In this document: positions 12,727 through 24,748 of the stretch, one piece after another
Numbering within the stretch: position 1 is the first letter of the stretch
Layout: the number at the start of each line of letters is the position of its first letter
Source: Isoetes taiwanensis
Taxonomy: Eukaryota > Streptophyta > Lycopodiopsida > Isoetales > Isoetaceae
Assembly: GCA_021234155.1 (NCBI GenBank)
Contig: JAJEKV010000085.1
Coordinates: 3,730,706-3,794,705 of the forward strand
Length of the DNA stretch: 64,000 nt
Direction: 5' to 3'
The notes under the pieces: model-generated
Told to the model about the DNA's origin: nothing
What the model saw: the letters and a program-made list of their open reading frames with translations, nothing else
Database searches by the model: none
Program-made: the position numbers and the translations under genes

Positions 12727-13590
12727 TTCTATAATTTGTACAAAGGCGCGGTACTTGCTCAACATTGGAAAGAACCTTTTAGATCTGCTAAAATGTCGTT
12801 GCAAGTGGCTAGAATTAAATTTCAACGGCTCCCTTTCGACATGCACAAATCTCAGCCCTTATTTTTGCAGATTGTGTGGTCTGGATTTGTGCCATGTTGG
12901 GGGGGTGCCAGTAAAACGAATGTGTCCCCTGCAAGTAATGGATAGGGACCGCCAATGCATGGATTGAGAAGGAAACCATAATCAATAGGCAAAAGAAAAA
13001 TGACAACAAATCTAATGCCATTGAGTTCTAAATCCATAATATGTACAAAATAGAGGTTTGCACTTGGTCAATGTTGGAAAAGAACCTTTTAGGATCGCTA
13101 AAATGTCACAAAATAAGGGACGCAGACCACCAAAGCATAGGTTGAGAAGGAAATATAATCAAAAGGCAAAGAAAATGATAACAAATCTAATGCCAATGGG
13201 TCCTAAATCCATAATCTATACAAAAGTAGAGGTTTGCACTTGCTCATCGTACCTCTGAAAAAGAACCTTTTAGACTGCTGGAAATCTCTCGAAAGAACCT
13301 TTTTAGATCACTGAAATGTCGCCGCAGATAATGGACAGGGACCACCAAAGAATGGATTGAAAAGGAAACATAATTAATAGGCTGCACATGTGGCCTATAT
13401 GTATCATTATCTAATGCCAATGAGTCCTAAATCCATTATCCTCGTAGAGTTTTGCACTTGCTCAACGCATTCTCAAAAGAACTTTTAGGACCGCTAAAAT
13501 GTCGCTACAAATAATGGACAAAATCAGCCAAAGCATGGATTGAGAAGGAAACACAATCAATAGGTCGCACATGTGGCCTATATGTCATAG
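12727..13590. repeat. Tandem array, four diverged units of ~165-300 bp
   Basis: Four units begin at about 12727, 13028, 13205 and 13427. Shared blocks are CTAAATCCATAAT, a TTTGCACTTG block, AAAGAACCTTTTAG, CTAAAATGTC and GGATTGAGAAGGAAA. The first unit carries about 120 bp of extra sequence. Units three and four share CACATGTGGCCTATATG. I recognise no coding content. Confidence 0.75.
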
Positions 13591-14122
13591 AAACATAAAC
13601 TCTAAAAACCTAACAAGTATATTTCCTGTAAAATTTAAGTTAGGCAGAAGGAACCTATGAAAATCTAGATTTCATCCGGAAAAATATAAAGAAATCCACA
13701 GATTTTGACCGGAAAACTTCCTGCAATTTTTTTTCCCTGTCGGAAATTCTCGATTTCAGCAGGTAGGATGCTAGTGTTCCTAGGAATTCGGCATACACTG
13801 TTATCTGAATGGGCAGAAGCATTGCGCTGGAAAATGTCCATAGCCATGTGCATCAGGGTATCCAAAAGATGGCACCACATGGCCAAATGCTGTGCAAGAA
13901 TCCGCTCCGATGGCTCCTGCGATTTGCTACAGGCAAATCTGGCACATGCGTTCTTGTGCGCGAAAGGCACATTTAGTTTCATGCCTCTCTTGCCAAAATT
14001 ATGCCCACGTGGTGCCATCTAGGGCAGTTGGGAAGGCAATGCAGTGTGAGGTGCTCTGGGCACAAAATGAAGACACATCCGAGAATTGCTTTGCTGCACA
14101 CATCTGATCGAATTTTTCCTCT
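13591..14122. other. Unassigned spacer
   Basis: There is no supported gene. The stretch around 13960-14025 resembles 16530-16600 (both contain TTTAGTTTC, CACGTGG and TAGGGC blocks), so part of it is a dispersed repeat. Confidence 0.3.
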
Positions 14123-14252
14123 TAAGACAAATTCGATGCACACCAACACTCAGAAAATCACTTTCGGTTGCTCTTAGCCAGGCACAATATATTCCACTTT
14201 TAAGACAAATTCGATGCACACCAACACTCGTAAAAATCACTTCGATTGCTCT
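14123..14252. repeat. ~79-bp tandem unit, second copy split by a LINE
   Basis: A phrase beginning AAGACAAATTCGATGCACAC occurs at 14123 and again at about 14202. The first copy continues uninterrupted through TTGCTCTTAGCCAGGC. The second copy stops after TTGCTCT at 14252 and resumes with TTAGCCAGGC at 16353, beyond the LINE. Confidence 0.8.
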
Positions 14253-14399
14253 ATGACCCACCAGGGGACGCTGACGCCCATACCCCGGCCGTGATGGCCC
14301 CCATTGGTTCTCGCGAGGAGGATGTTGTGGAGGGCCCGCGAACGGCCGGCTAATGGGAAGGCAAAATTCACCTGGCGGTATGCGCCGAAGTTACTCAAA

Positions 14400-16080
14400 T
14401 GGGTAGGGCGCCGCCGGTTCCTCACTACCCCTCGCTCAAACGTAGCATTGCGTGAAGGTTTCCCCGACAATGGACCACAAGCAGTGGTTGTCCCCATTCA
14501 CAAGGCGTATTCGACCCCACAATCGTCCGCCAATTACCGGACGATCATGGTCAGTTCAAGATTTGCCAAACCGTTGGTCGGCATTCCCGCGGCAGCAGCT
14601 TGACCCGGCGAGGGTAAATGATGTGCGAAGCCCTCACACAAGCGTGCTTTAGACCCCGCCACTCAACGATTGACCATATCTTTACATTGCGGCACCGATT
14701 GAAGACACCGAACCATCGACAGACTTGTATTGTCGCTTTGTGGACTTCGCAAAGGCTTTTGATATGGTCCCGAAAAGCTATAGACTAGGATGCGTCAGGG
14801 CAACGCCGCACTGTCGCGTAATGCCATATACGGTACGTGATGAGAGTTGTTTTGGCGGGATCGTGACAAATAAGCATTCACCAAGAGTATCGGAATCCGT
14901 GGCTGCCCCTCTCACCAACACTTTTTGGCCTCTACATTGATCGAGCTTAGAGCCCCGGCTTCGAAGCATGGGGGATGGCATACTTTGCACTGTGTCATCC
15001 GCCCGGCTCATCTATCACGGGACGATGTTGACCTTCCGCCCACACCGGGGGCTATGCATCTCATCACGGATGCCCTAGACACATTGATTAGGTGAATCGC
15101 CAAGACCGGTGGTTCTCATATCCTCTTCCGCCACCCCACGCCTCCACTGCTCACATATCGGGGACAAACCACAGAGGTCACGCCCACCTACAAGTACCTA
15201 GGGGTGGAGTCCCCCTCCTCGCTTTGTTGGGAGAAGCGTCCCATCCGCTTGGGTGACAAAGCAGGCCGAAAGCGCGATGCCATGCGTAATCGCCAGCCAC
15301 CGTGCGAGCTCTATGATTGGGGCCATCAAATACATCTGCTTGACCGGGTCGAGCCCGCCCTTCAGACGGGTCGAGGTTTGGGGCCCAAATGTCTTTTTGG
15401 CAACCCGAATGACTTGGAGCAGTGCAAAAAGGTATTTTTGGCACTGGCACTTGGGGTGAAACCTTCAGCCCCTATCGACTCGGGCCGCTAAAAACCGGAT
15501 TCTTGCGCCGCCAATGCACCCTTGATAGACACACATCGCCTATTTTCGTAAAGTGGTTAATATGGGTGATGCTCGGCTCCCGACCTGGATTACGCCAGGG
15601 CAATGGGCCCGCAAATGCCGTGGCCCTGCTGGAGGGGTAAGAGAGATTAGTGGTTCGCCAGATGGGACGGGCGGAGCACAAAAGGCAGGTGGACACAGAG
15701 GCCGATCGTGATGTTTCCTTACGGGAGTACCGGACGCTTGCTTCCTTTGGCAAGCTCGGGACCCCGACGCCTAGAGCAGTCAAAACGGCCCATTACAAGG
15801 AGCACATCAACCCCAGTTAGCCCCCGTGGCCCGCAGCTCCACCGCTTCCCACCACCCCTCAAAAGCCGGACTCATTGCCTCTATTCGCGCATGTGCCCAC
15901 CATCTTCGTCGATCGAGACAAAGGTGGGATTGGGGAGCCCCGCCAGACAGTGCTCATCGCTGCCAAAACCGGTGCCATTGAGGATGAGTCTCACACTTTC
16001 CAGAGTTGCCCAAAGATTCACCGATCCCGCCGATATCGCCCCCTTAGTACCTACGACTTGCCCCTACATTTACCGATGAA
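14400..16080 (+). pseudogene. LINE reverse transcriptase remnant
   Basis: Reverse transcriptase motifs are scattered over all three plus frames with many stops. They can be aligned block by block with the better preserved relative at 53370-56157 (for example VVPIHKA against VVPIYKA, and AIEDESH in both). I see no intact YxDD box. The region lies wholly inside the truncated LINE. Confidence 0.8.
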
Positions 16081-16208
16081 CACACCGCCAAGACGCGCTC
16101 TGGTCGCCTACGATCGGGCACTACCAAAAAGTGCGGTGCATGAGTGTATATATTTGTGTGTTTTTGCATTTTGTATATTAGAACAGTTTGTCAGCAGGCT
16201 GATTGCTG

Positions 16209-16352
16209 CCACGGTTTTTCCCTCGAAAACCCTTCGGGGCGGTTTAATCCGGGTAGTAATCCGCTTGCTGCGCTTTTGTATTGGGTCCCATAGACCGATT
16301 GGTCTCCGTGGACGATAAAAATACCTTCCTTCCTTCCTTCCTTCCTTCCTTC
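16209..16352 (+). repeat. Conserved LINE 3' tail, copy A, with two RNA hairpins and (TTCC)n
   Basis: Hairpin 1 is CCTCGAA / TTCGGGG with loop AACCC (16221-16239). Hairpin 2 is AGACC / GGTCT with loop GATT (16292-16305). The tail ends in a TTCC microsatellite. The other two copies keep both stems through G-T (G-U in RNA) exchanges. Confidence 0.85.
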
Positions 16353-17385
16353 TTAGCCAGGCACAATATATTCTAGCGGCTTTTCAACCTAGCACAAGCG
16401 TTGCTCTTCTTTGATGCATGTCTCCAAAATAAATGCAAAACCCAATACCTAATTTTTATTTGGGATGGATGCGAAGCTGTGTTCCAGAAAATCCCGTTGT
16501 CGTTCCTCTCCTTCCGCATTAGAAGACGTTCACCATTTAGTTTCGTGCCTTTTGAGCCAGAATGATGCCACGTGGCACGATTTAGGGCGTCCATCACAAC
16601 AAATGGACGAAGGACAAATCTGGGCCGTAGATTAGGGCAGAGGGACATTGGACAAATCTCGGCCGTCGATCGGGGCGGAGTGATAGACAGACGCCACAGT
16701 TTTATAGTATAGGATGGTTGTTTGGCACCATTGATTTCGACATGCATTTTTAGGAAATAAAACATAATGTCCTTAGATGAAGAAGACTCTTTAGAACCTC
16801 CCATAATACGAGGGGAGAAACTTCATAATATGCAACATATAATATGTTTGCACCAAAGAAAGTAGTCCACGATGCATTTCTCACGAAGATGAGTGAACTC
16901 TATTTAATCTCACAACATTAACCTGAGTCCTATTTGATGCATTTCTCACGAAGATGAGTGAATTCTATTTCTCACAACATTGACCAGAGTCCTATTTGCA
17001 ATTGATTTCAAGTGGGAGGAGAATTTCACTTGTGATTTATTATGCCCTTTTGCCAAAACGGATTGTATAATTTTTTTTACACATTGCCCATGAAAGTTAA
17101 AAAGGCCTGCAAAAATGCAAATGAGTGGGAATACATGAACTATATATTCCCTTGTATTAATAGGATATCCAGACATCTGGCAACGTGAATTAGATAGTAG
17201 TGGGGGGGCTTATAATCTGCTGTGATAACTGGCAGACAGCTTTACGTGCCACTACGTGAGGTAGGGATGCTAAGGAACAACAAAATATCCTTTTTCCCCC
17301 TATTTTTTTAAGAACGGTCCAATAACCAAACCATGTACCTGATTTCAAATGAACGAGAAAGCAGCATTAGATCAAACTTTACCTG
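16353..17385. other. Spacer upstream of the kinase gene
   Basis: The phrase GATGCATTTCTCACGAAGATGAG occurs twice, at about 16870 and 16937, as a ~67-bp tandem duplication. A 143-codon minus-strand frame at 16373-16804 has no domain and overlaps a dispersed repeat, so I do not call it. I see no clear promoter for the gene that follows. Confidence 0.4.
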
Positions 17386-20141
17386 ATGCAGTCCCAGAAA
17401 AAAGTTGGTGTTGCTGTAGACAGAGGTCACAAAAGTGCTGCAGCTTTGATTTGGGCTCTCAAAAACTTGTTAATTAGAGGAGAATCTGTAACACTCCTCC
17501 ATGTGTATCCGCCAATTCTTTATGTTCCACTTCCTGGTACTTCTTCACTTAACCACTTTGAATTCATGTCCACTAGTTGCTTAAGATTAATGAATGCTAT
17601 TAGCTTGGGATTACGTCTTCAAATCAATACCAACGTTTCTGTAATAAAATCACCTGGTTAATGAACTCTTCGTCTAAATCTATTGCCCTTTCCTTTGGCA
17701 GTTGGAAAGTTCCATGTTGACCAGCTCGCTAAGGAAGTTGTTCATGAATACCGTGCCAAGAAAATCCTCAAGATTGATAACTACCTTAAAGTCTTTGTAG
17801 ATGCATGTAAATCACATGGAGTGAGTACCCGTCCCGCCCAGAATTTGTTTCATTATTCAACTTACATCTAAGAAAGCTATTGCTTGCTGTAGGTGATTGC
17901 TAAGGTGGTGAAAGTGGAAGATAGCCCTGTGGAAAAGGCACTTGTTCAACAAGTTTTTGACCTCAAACTTACAGAACTTGTATTAGGGAAGTCATATACA
18001 GGGAATGTCCTTACAAGGTTTGCCATTGTCTACTTTTTACATTATGACGACCTTATTTTCATTTCTTACTCTTCACTTTTCAGAAGCTTTTATGGGCCTG
18101 GCATAAGCGACTATGTCTCCAAAAATGCACCAAAGTTTTGTGCAATTTCCATTATCTCGAAAGAGCAACCAATCTCAAGATCATCTTCTCAGAGATCTAA
18201 TTCATCAAGTAGCTCCTCGCAAGGTTGACTCGTAACTATTTATCTGCAAACATTTACTTACTCTAAAAATTATACAGATAAAAAAGTAAAATAAAGCATC
18301 CTAAATCTATTATGCATATATCCAGCAATTTATTATTTTAGAGTACAAGTTATGACGTATTCAAACTCAGTAAAAAATTCTACTTCACTAACAACATATA
18401 ATAACATTGAAGTGAAGCTAATTATGCTTTGCTACTTCCAGAAGCCATGGATATACAATCTGACCCACCAACTCATACCGCAATTGGAGTTTATGATGGC
18501 CAACGTGTATTTGGGGAGCTCTCTAATTTGCAATATGCTAGATCGTCCGTGCAATCAAACTCTTCTTTGTTGAGTCCTATGAGCAACTTCAGCGAGGAGA
18601 GAATGGATCCATGGACTCGTACCTCATCGTCCAGTTCAAATTCTTTCCCAGCTCCCATGCAACTTGCAGATCAGGAAATCTATGAAGATAGGGTACCAAG
18701 ACACTATAGGGAACCATCTCCATACAGACATCCACAGTTGGGCAATGTAAGAAATGATATGAAAGGAACTGAAGATGCTAGAAAGACACATTCGAATGGC
18801 TGGAGAAGAATGGAACAAGTTTGGGAACAACAGGTCTGTCCAACATTTAGCATTTTCAATAGATAGTTCATGTCCATCTTTAAGCCAAGTGTTGAACAGA
18901 AAACCCATCTTGCAGGTTATGGATGAAGACATCATCGAAATTGAATATAATGAAGAAAGATTAAATGATGGCTTTCAGGTTCAAGAATCCAATAGAAATG
19001 AGGCAACGTTTGATCAAGGCTTCAAAGAAGGAGGAGTACCTGCCAAAAGTCCTACCGCATATCCTGCGAACGAAGTTAACCTACAAATCACATTCAGGAA
19101 ATATAGTATTGACGAGATCCGATGCAGCTTCTCCGAGGAATCCAAAATTGGAGAAGGGAAGCATGGAGTGATATATAAGGGTAGGCTAGATTTTAAAGAT
19201 GCAGCCATTAAAGTACTTAAGGAGGAAGGATTTCAAGGTTCAAAGGGATTTTTCAGCGAGGTACACATCTATAACATCTCTATCACTTGCATAAGAAGCT
19301 TGAAACACCATAAGAAGCTTGGAAAACCGACTGCACTTTCTTGCTTATAAGAGTTCTAATATTTGAACAGATTGAATTTCTAGGTCATCTTGAACATCAA
19401 AATGTTGTGCCACTATTGGGGTATTGCTGTGATGAACGAGTATACCTTGCCTATGAATACATGGCGAAAGGAAGTTTAGACGATCATCTTTTTGGCAAAG
19501 GCAAAGAAGAATCTTCTCTTCCGTGGCACAAGAGATTCCAAATTGCAGCTCACATAGCAACTGCATTGGATTATCTTCATAACATAAAGCCTGATGCCAT
19601 AATTCATTGTGACATTAAGCCCAGCAACATATTCTTGGACTACAACAATGTGAGCAAACTTGGTGATGTTGGGATTGCCAGACTTGTTGCAGAACATGCA
19701 AAGTCCAATGCAGCAAATAAGGAGATGCTACCAGTGGGTACATTTTCCTACATTGATCCAGAATATCAGACAAGCGGCACGTTTGATACAAAGTCAGACA
19801 TCTATGCCCTAGGTATTGTTCTACTCCAGCTGCTAACTGGAAAATCACCACTAGGACTTCATGATTATGTGGAGAGATCCATGGATTCTGGGAAATTTGC
19901 TGATGTGCTAGATCCTTCAGCTGGAGAATGGCCACTTGGGAAGGCCAAAGAAGTTGCTTGTCTTGCCCTCCAATGTGCAGAGATGAGAAGGAAGCACAGG
20001 CCAGATCTTGAACAAATTTTACAAATATTAGATAAGATTCGAGCCTTTGCAGAGGAGTTTGCTTCTGAGGATGCATCTCAAATACTTAACAAACGGAGGC
20101 CTACCTCTTACGCCATTCCGCCAAGATTGGCGACCAGGTGA
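17386..20141 (+). CDS. USP-domain receptor-like cytoplasmic kinase (PUB-kinase type, no U-box seen)
   Basis: Predicted exons are 17386-17536, 17702-17820, 17893-18017, 18084-18223, 18442-18833, 18916-19260 and 19371 to about 20137. All introns have GT-AG ends and every junction keeps the frame. Exons 1-4 encode a universal-stress-protein domain (VGVAVDRGHKSA at the start, APKFCAISIISK at the end). A serine-rich linker (SSSQRSNSSSSSS) follows. Exons 6-7 encode a protein kinase with GEGKHGVIYKG, the AIK lysine, HCDIKPSN, DVG in place of DFG, and YIDPEY. HCD in place of HRD makes it a non-RD kinase. This order is that of plant kinases that end in an E3 U-box (the PUB33/51 group), but no U-box follows. 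The TGA at 20139-20141 lies inside a good splice donor (CAG/GTGAGC). Splicing to an acceptor at 20204 would add two residues and then TAA. It could be a lineage without U-box or a gene with a distant last exon. Confidence 0.88.
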
Positions 20142-20938
20142 GCAAATTTTCTCCATTCATTCTCATGTTGCGACATGTATTCTCATCATCTAGTTGAACT
20201 ACAGAAAGTACTAAGAGGGTCGCTCATTTGTACAAACTGTAAAATACTTCCGAATTATAATGTATAAGATGTTTTTATGCATACATAAATTTAATACAAT
20301 AAAAAATACTCGTCCTTCCAATCAGATCGTGCCCAAAATTATTACTGCATTGCAGATCAAATAAAGCATATATTTATGCTGCGTAAGCAAGATGTTGTAG
20401 CACGATCATGAATAGGATTGAGAGATTTGTTGAATTCAAGTTAGTTGGTTGAGCTTTGAGCTAGTTGAGTAGCGCATGATTGTTTTTCTACCATATCATC
20501 TGTGATGGCGATCTATCCTGATTGTTATTCCGTCCGAGCATGCAAATGTTCAAACTAGACCCACACTAACCATAATTAAGCAAAATTTTGAGATTGCACA
20601 AGTTTAATCAAGCCGGCAGATATCCACGATAGAACTTTCATTCTTAAAGAGGTACAAGTTAAAATAAGAAATTTTGCAGTGCTCAACAGTATTCTTTTAC
20701 TAAAGTCGAGTGTCAAACAGTCGGAACAATACCTTTAAGGTTTAAGCGGAGCTCAAGAGCAGACCTCCAATACGTTTGCGATTTTTCGTTTTGAAAAAAT
20801 CACATCAGAAGTTAAATTCTGCATCAACGAAGGGCTCCAAACTGCACTCTGCGTCCATCGCCAACTGGATTTTAACTTCTTCAAACCATGATCCAAGCTG
20901 ACACCAGACAAAGCCTCCGACATAAGATTTCTAAGCTG
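20142..20938. other. 3' flank of the kinase gene
   Basis: The stretch holds a possible last-intron acceptor (CTACAG at 20199-20204) and AATAAA-like sequences near 20300. I recognise no U-box-coding exon (no CPI...DP...GxTYE pattern) up to the Copia border. Confidence 0.4.
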
Positions 20939-22321
20939 CTCATTCTCAATAAACAGTTAAATAGTAATAGCAAAAGAGAAATGGCAGATATAGATTGATC
21001 TAAAGGATTACAGCAGAATATATGCGCTCAAATTATATACGCCCGAATTGGGTTGGACTTCAATAGAAACCTCCCCAACTTTCCTTCCTACGTGGAAACC
21101 TCCCCAGCTTTCTATGGAAGCCTGGGGAGGTTTCCAACCATGCTAACTGAGGGAGGTTTCCATTAGCGTAAAGTTTTCATTAGCAGCTCCTCATAAATGA
21201 ACCTGAATTTAATGTTTGTGGCCAGATTTATTCCCTCCTTTTTCGTAGATCTTTTTCTATTTCTATTCCATATTTCTTTTTCCATAAAACAAAGCGCTAT
21301 TCTTGAGCAGCCCATTCTTCTGGCGATTTGAGCGACAGAAATTGCTACGGATTTGCAGCTCAACCCAAAATTCATGGACAGATTTTAGCTTCTTTGCAGT
21401 ACTGCTTTGGGAGGTTTTTGGAGCCGCTTTGAAGCGCACAGATTCAGCCGTCTTTCTCCGTGCAAAGATATAGTGATGGGAGGTGGTTTGAAGCCTCCTG
21501 CCCCAAAATCGTCTGGCATAGCTCTCTGCTTCACTTATACGCCTGTTGTGGGACAAAGCACATCATAAGACTTACTTTGCAACCACACCAGATAAGACTT
21601 ACTTTGCAAATGGATTTTAATTTCGGCCATAAATAGGTTAAATTTTAACATTCTTGGGTTGAAACAGACATCTTCTCTGGATCTGCAACTACAATCAAAG
21701 AACCGGATTTAGCTACAACGGGTATCTTGGTTGGATCAAGAAAAGGAAGTAGGTCAGATTTACTAGCACGTAACCCTTCCTGGGCGACAAAATTCAGAGA
21801 TGGAGCATCTCCTCCACTGGTAATCCAATTCACTGCGAAATCTGAAGCTGGAGCTTTTGCTCCACAAAAAATCCTTCTGCTATCACGGCTCTGACCCCAA
21901 TTAGGTCTATTTATGCTTCAACCTGCTCTGGGACAGCCTTTATCCCATCTTTAGAATTCAGGGGGTTAAAAATGCCTGCACAATATTGCTCAAATAGCAT
22001 CAGGCATCCAACATGCATCAGGTACCCTTTGGAGCGTTTCTTTATATTAATTTGTTGCTTTCTATTTGATTTTCTTAAGAGACAATGACGCCATTCATCT
22101 AGTTCAAAAGCCCTTTGGTTTTGAGATATATTGCACAAACTACTGATCATTTTGCTTATGCAAACACAATGCCACATCCTCTGCCCAAATTTTACAGGCT
22201 ATGTATTTTCCGCTGTTCAAATTTCTCCTCTTTTCTCCCCTGGCTTGCTAGAGCTCAGACATGATAGCATTAGTTTTCACGTATTGATGGCCCAAACTTC
22301 CCATGCCATCGTTTTGATATC

Positions 22322-22840
22322 TTGAATGATCTGCAACATGATCAAACATTTTTGCCAGATGGAATATGCAGATCCACAGGATCTATAGAGGTGCTTGAGA
22401 ATGTTCTTAAGAAAACTAGAAAATGGCAAGTAGCACTTAGAAGCCTGTTGAGCAAGCTGGAGCTCAAGCAGAAGGAAAATAAAGAGCTGCAGAGACGAAT
22501 GAAGACCATCCTAGGGTTTGAAAAATACTGTAAGCATGATATGCATATAATCTCAGATTGGCTTAGTCCCTCCATAAAGCTAATACTACCATTGAAGACA
22601 AAACCAAAACACTGGAAATTCTCTCAGGTAAACCTTATTAATCTACATGTGATGTACTCAACCTCACTTTCTTTGCTTTTGATTTACCTTAGGTTGTATC
22701 ATGTTCTAGCACCTTGTTTGAACGCATCATTGTCTTCTGCAGTCAAAGTATTGGGGACCTCAGGAAAGAAAGATATTGAGGTTCACAAAAAGTTGCAGAC
22801 CCTTCACCTTGCTGTGTGTTTTCTGTTCTAAACACCACTT
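22322..22840 (+). pseudogene. Captured gene fragment with one intron inside the Mutator-like element
   Basis: A reading frame rich in Lys, Glu and Leu (KKTRKWQVALRSLLSKLELK, then KENKELQRR) suggests a coiled coil. It runs to a splice donor at 22627/22628 (CAG/GTAAAC) and appears to continue from an acceptor at 22742 (TCTGCAG) with SKYWGPQERK. Intron ends and continuing frame suggest a captured genomic gene piece. I do not recognise the source gene. The frame stops soon after. No promoter is seen. Confidence 0.45.
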
Positions 22841-24389
22841 TACTAGGGCCACAGATGACCCTGCACCAGAAGAAGCTTTCTTCTTTGTCTCTTTTAAAAT
22901 ATCCTGCTAAATCTGATAAGCACAAACCAAAACCAACAGTTTTGAAGAACTCCCAAGGTGTCAAAGTCCAAATACACGAAGCCCAAAGTACTCAGATGAA
23001 GATTCCAAAGAAGATGATGATATTGTGCTTGATCAAAGCAGTAATATTGTTCTGCAAATTTTAATGGTTATAGTCTGCTAGTCTTATGTTTCATTTGAAG
23101 TTTGAGCTCTTTGGTATCCCTTATATATTTGCCTATTTATTTGTAGCAACTCAAGGAACGTTTTGTGGTAGTACAAGCCGTTGTGCCTGTTAAGGAGTCT
23201 TATACTTCAGTCCCAGGCTTATGCAACTTGCAGAACCTTTACGCGAATTTGTGAATCTCTTTACCCTTTCTTTATAGTTGTAAAGACACTGCCTGAAAGA
23301 GGTTTGCGAAAGCTCTGGTCCTACAATATGTTGCTTCTGGAGACAGATTTATATTGATGTGTGTCTCATATCATTGTCATAGAACATGTGTTTGAGGTTG
23401 ATGATCTAAAGGCATGGAAGACTGTGGTAGTTACTTTCTCCGCAGTGGCAGTAGGATATGTGGCTTTTGTAGTTTCCATTGATTTTTTATGCCTGACAGA
23501 CATAGGGGAAACTTGTTAGATAGATGTAGTGTGCGAGGGCAAGAAGAGATTACGAACCTATTTCTTGTCGTTGTTTGCATAACTCCAGTAGTGTGCCACC
23601 AAGGGGCATACCTCCGTCCGGATACCCACATATAGTGGACATTAATTGGAACATACGAACATTCACTTTGCGCTGCAGTAGTTGGACCTTTAAAATTCGC
23701 CACTGGACCTCAGTTAGGTTTGTTGTGTCGCAGTGTGAATGAGAGAACATCCGAGCATACTTTTGCCATTTGCCATCCCAATGTCCCCCAAGCACCCAAT
23801 TCTTCCTTAGATAACTATGTACAAGTGCAATCTTCACTTAAATCCACTCAACAAGATCCAGCAACATTTAGAAACCTTTGGATCGTACCTCTTAGAAACC
23901 ACGCCCTCATTATCTTTGTAAAGCTCTATAAGTTCATGCAAGCGACCAAGATATTCCCACCTTGACGAACAAGTCATCATTGCGGAGAGGCGCCTAGGAT
24001 ATCTTTGATGGAGGGCTGGACACGAGTCTTGACGCATTGCACCATCAAAGAGTATGATGCTTCCGTGAAAATGTAACCTTCCCTTGAGTTGATTGAAGGT
24101 ATAGGTGGATATGATCCAACAGAGTCTCCCTCATTCAAATGATTGTCATAATCACCAGCAGTTTCTCCCCTAGTTTCTTTGGAAAGTTGGGGAGGTTTCC
24201 ATAAAATATTTAAAAAAGAAAAAATAGTCATTAATGTTGGCAACCACCGATGGACTGCAAATTTAGAGAGCTTTTTTTTTTTTGGAAACCTCCCCACCTT
24301 TCCCTGGAAACCTCCCCTGTTTTCTTTCCTTGGAAACCTCCCCAGGTCCCCTGTTTTCTTGGATGACCTGGGGAGGTTTCCAATATAAG

Positions 24390-24520
24390 AAAACAGGGGA
24401 GGTTTCCAGGGAAAGGTGGGAAGGTTTCCAGGGAAAGTTGGGGAGGTTTCCAGGGAAAGGTGGGGAGGTTTCCAGGGAAAGTTAGGGAGGTTTCCAGGGA
24501 AAGTTGGGGAGGTTTCCATT
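24390..24520. repeat. 22-bp minisatellite in the right terminus
   Basis: Five full 22-bp units and a partial sixth read G(A)AGGTTTCCAGGGAAAG followed by GTGG, TTGG or TTAG. The same GGGGAGGTTTCC word appears in inverted orientation at 24282-24350 and in the left terminus at 21066-21160, so the element can fold on itself at several levels. Confidence 0.88.
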
Positions 24521-24748
24521 TGGAGCCCAACCCAAATCGGGCGTAGAAAAAACCATCGGAATATATGTGTCCCGGACGACACCTTTTGACTGGACGTGAC
24601 TCCTACGGACACCTATGGTGACATGTCAGCGTCCAAAGCTGACTCAGCATTTTGTTATGTTATCATATCTTTACTAGGACAGTACTTCAAATTAAGCACT
24701 CCATTTTGCACCTGTTCTCTTGATAAAATGGAATTTAGTTTCTATATG

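Larger units (their letters stand above)
14253..16352 (+). mobile_element. 5'-truncated LINE, family with hairpin 3' tail, ending in (TTCC)n
   Basis: The boundaries follow from the split of the neighbouring 79-bp unit. The interior encodes a badly broken reverse transcriptase: VALREGFPD and VVVPIHKA with NYRTI near 14440-14560, a STIDH-like stretch, FVDFAKAFD near 14735, and a PLSPTLFGLYID-type stretch near 14910-14945. The C-terminal part has AIEDESHTFQSCP near 15975, a zinc-finger signature of such ORF2 proteins. The last ~145 bp are the conserved tail shared with copies ending at 49081 and 56157, followed by (TTCC)n at about 16325-16351. The 5' part, including the endonuclease, is absent. 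I cannot name the clade with confidence. Confidence 0.85.
21025..24558. mobile_element. Mutator-like foldback element with 9-bp target duplication (Pack-MULE-like)
   Basis: The 9-bp sequence GAATATATG flanks the element (21016-21024 and 24559-24567). The same phrase occurs once in the intact Copia LTR near 39790, so that is the empty site. Terminal inverted repeats share TACGCCCGA, TTGGGTTGG and GAAACCTCCCCAACTTTCC. Each terminus also holds an internal palindrome built on GGAAACCTCCCCAG. The left one is a perfect 14-bp stem (21094-21107 with 21122-21135), the right one a 17-bp stem (24332-24348 with 24365-24381). The right terminus ends in a 22-bp minisatellite. No transposase is visible. The interior holds gene-like exon/intron sequence, as in Pack-MULEs. 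A 9-bp duplication with long inverted repeats points to the Mutator superfamily. Confidence 0.85.
20944..24665 (-). repeat. Copia 3' LTR, split by a Mutator-like element
   Basis: LTR sequence occupies 20944-21024 and 24568-24665 (about 179 bp in total). Both parts match the uninterrupted LTR at 39717-39889, for example AATAAACAGTTAAATAGTAA and GACTGGACGTGACTCCTACG. The intact LTR shows the empty site for the insertion. Confidence 0.9.

Noticed and set aside
16373-16804. 143-codon minus-strand frame before the kinase gene
   Set aside because: It has no domain and no splice context, and it overlaps a dispersed repeat also seen near 13960-14025.
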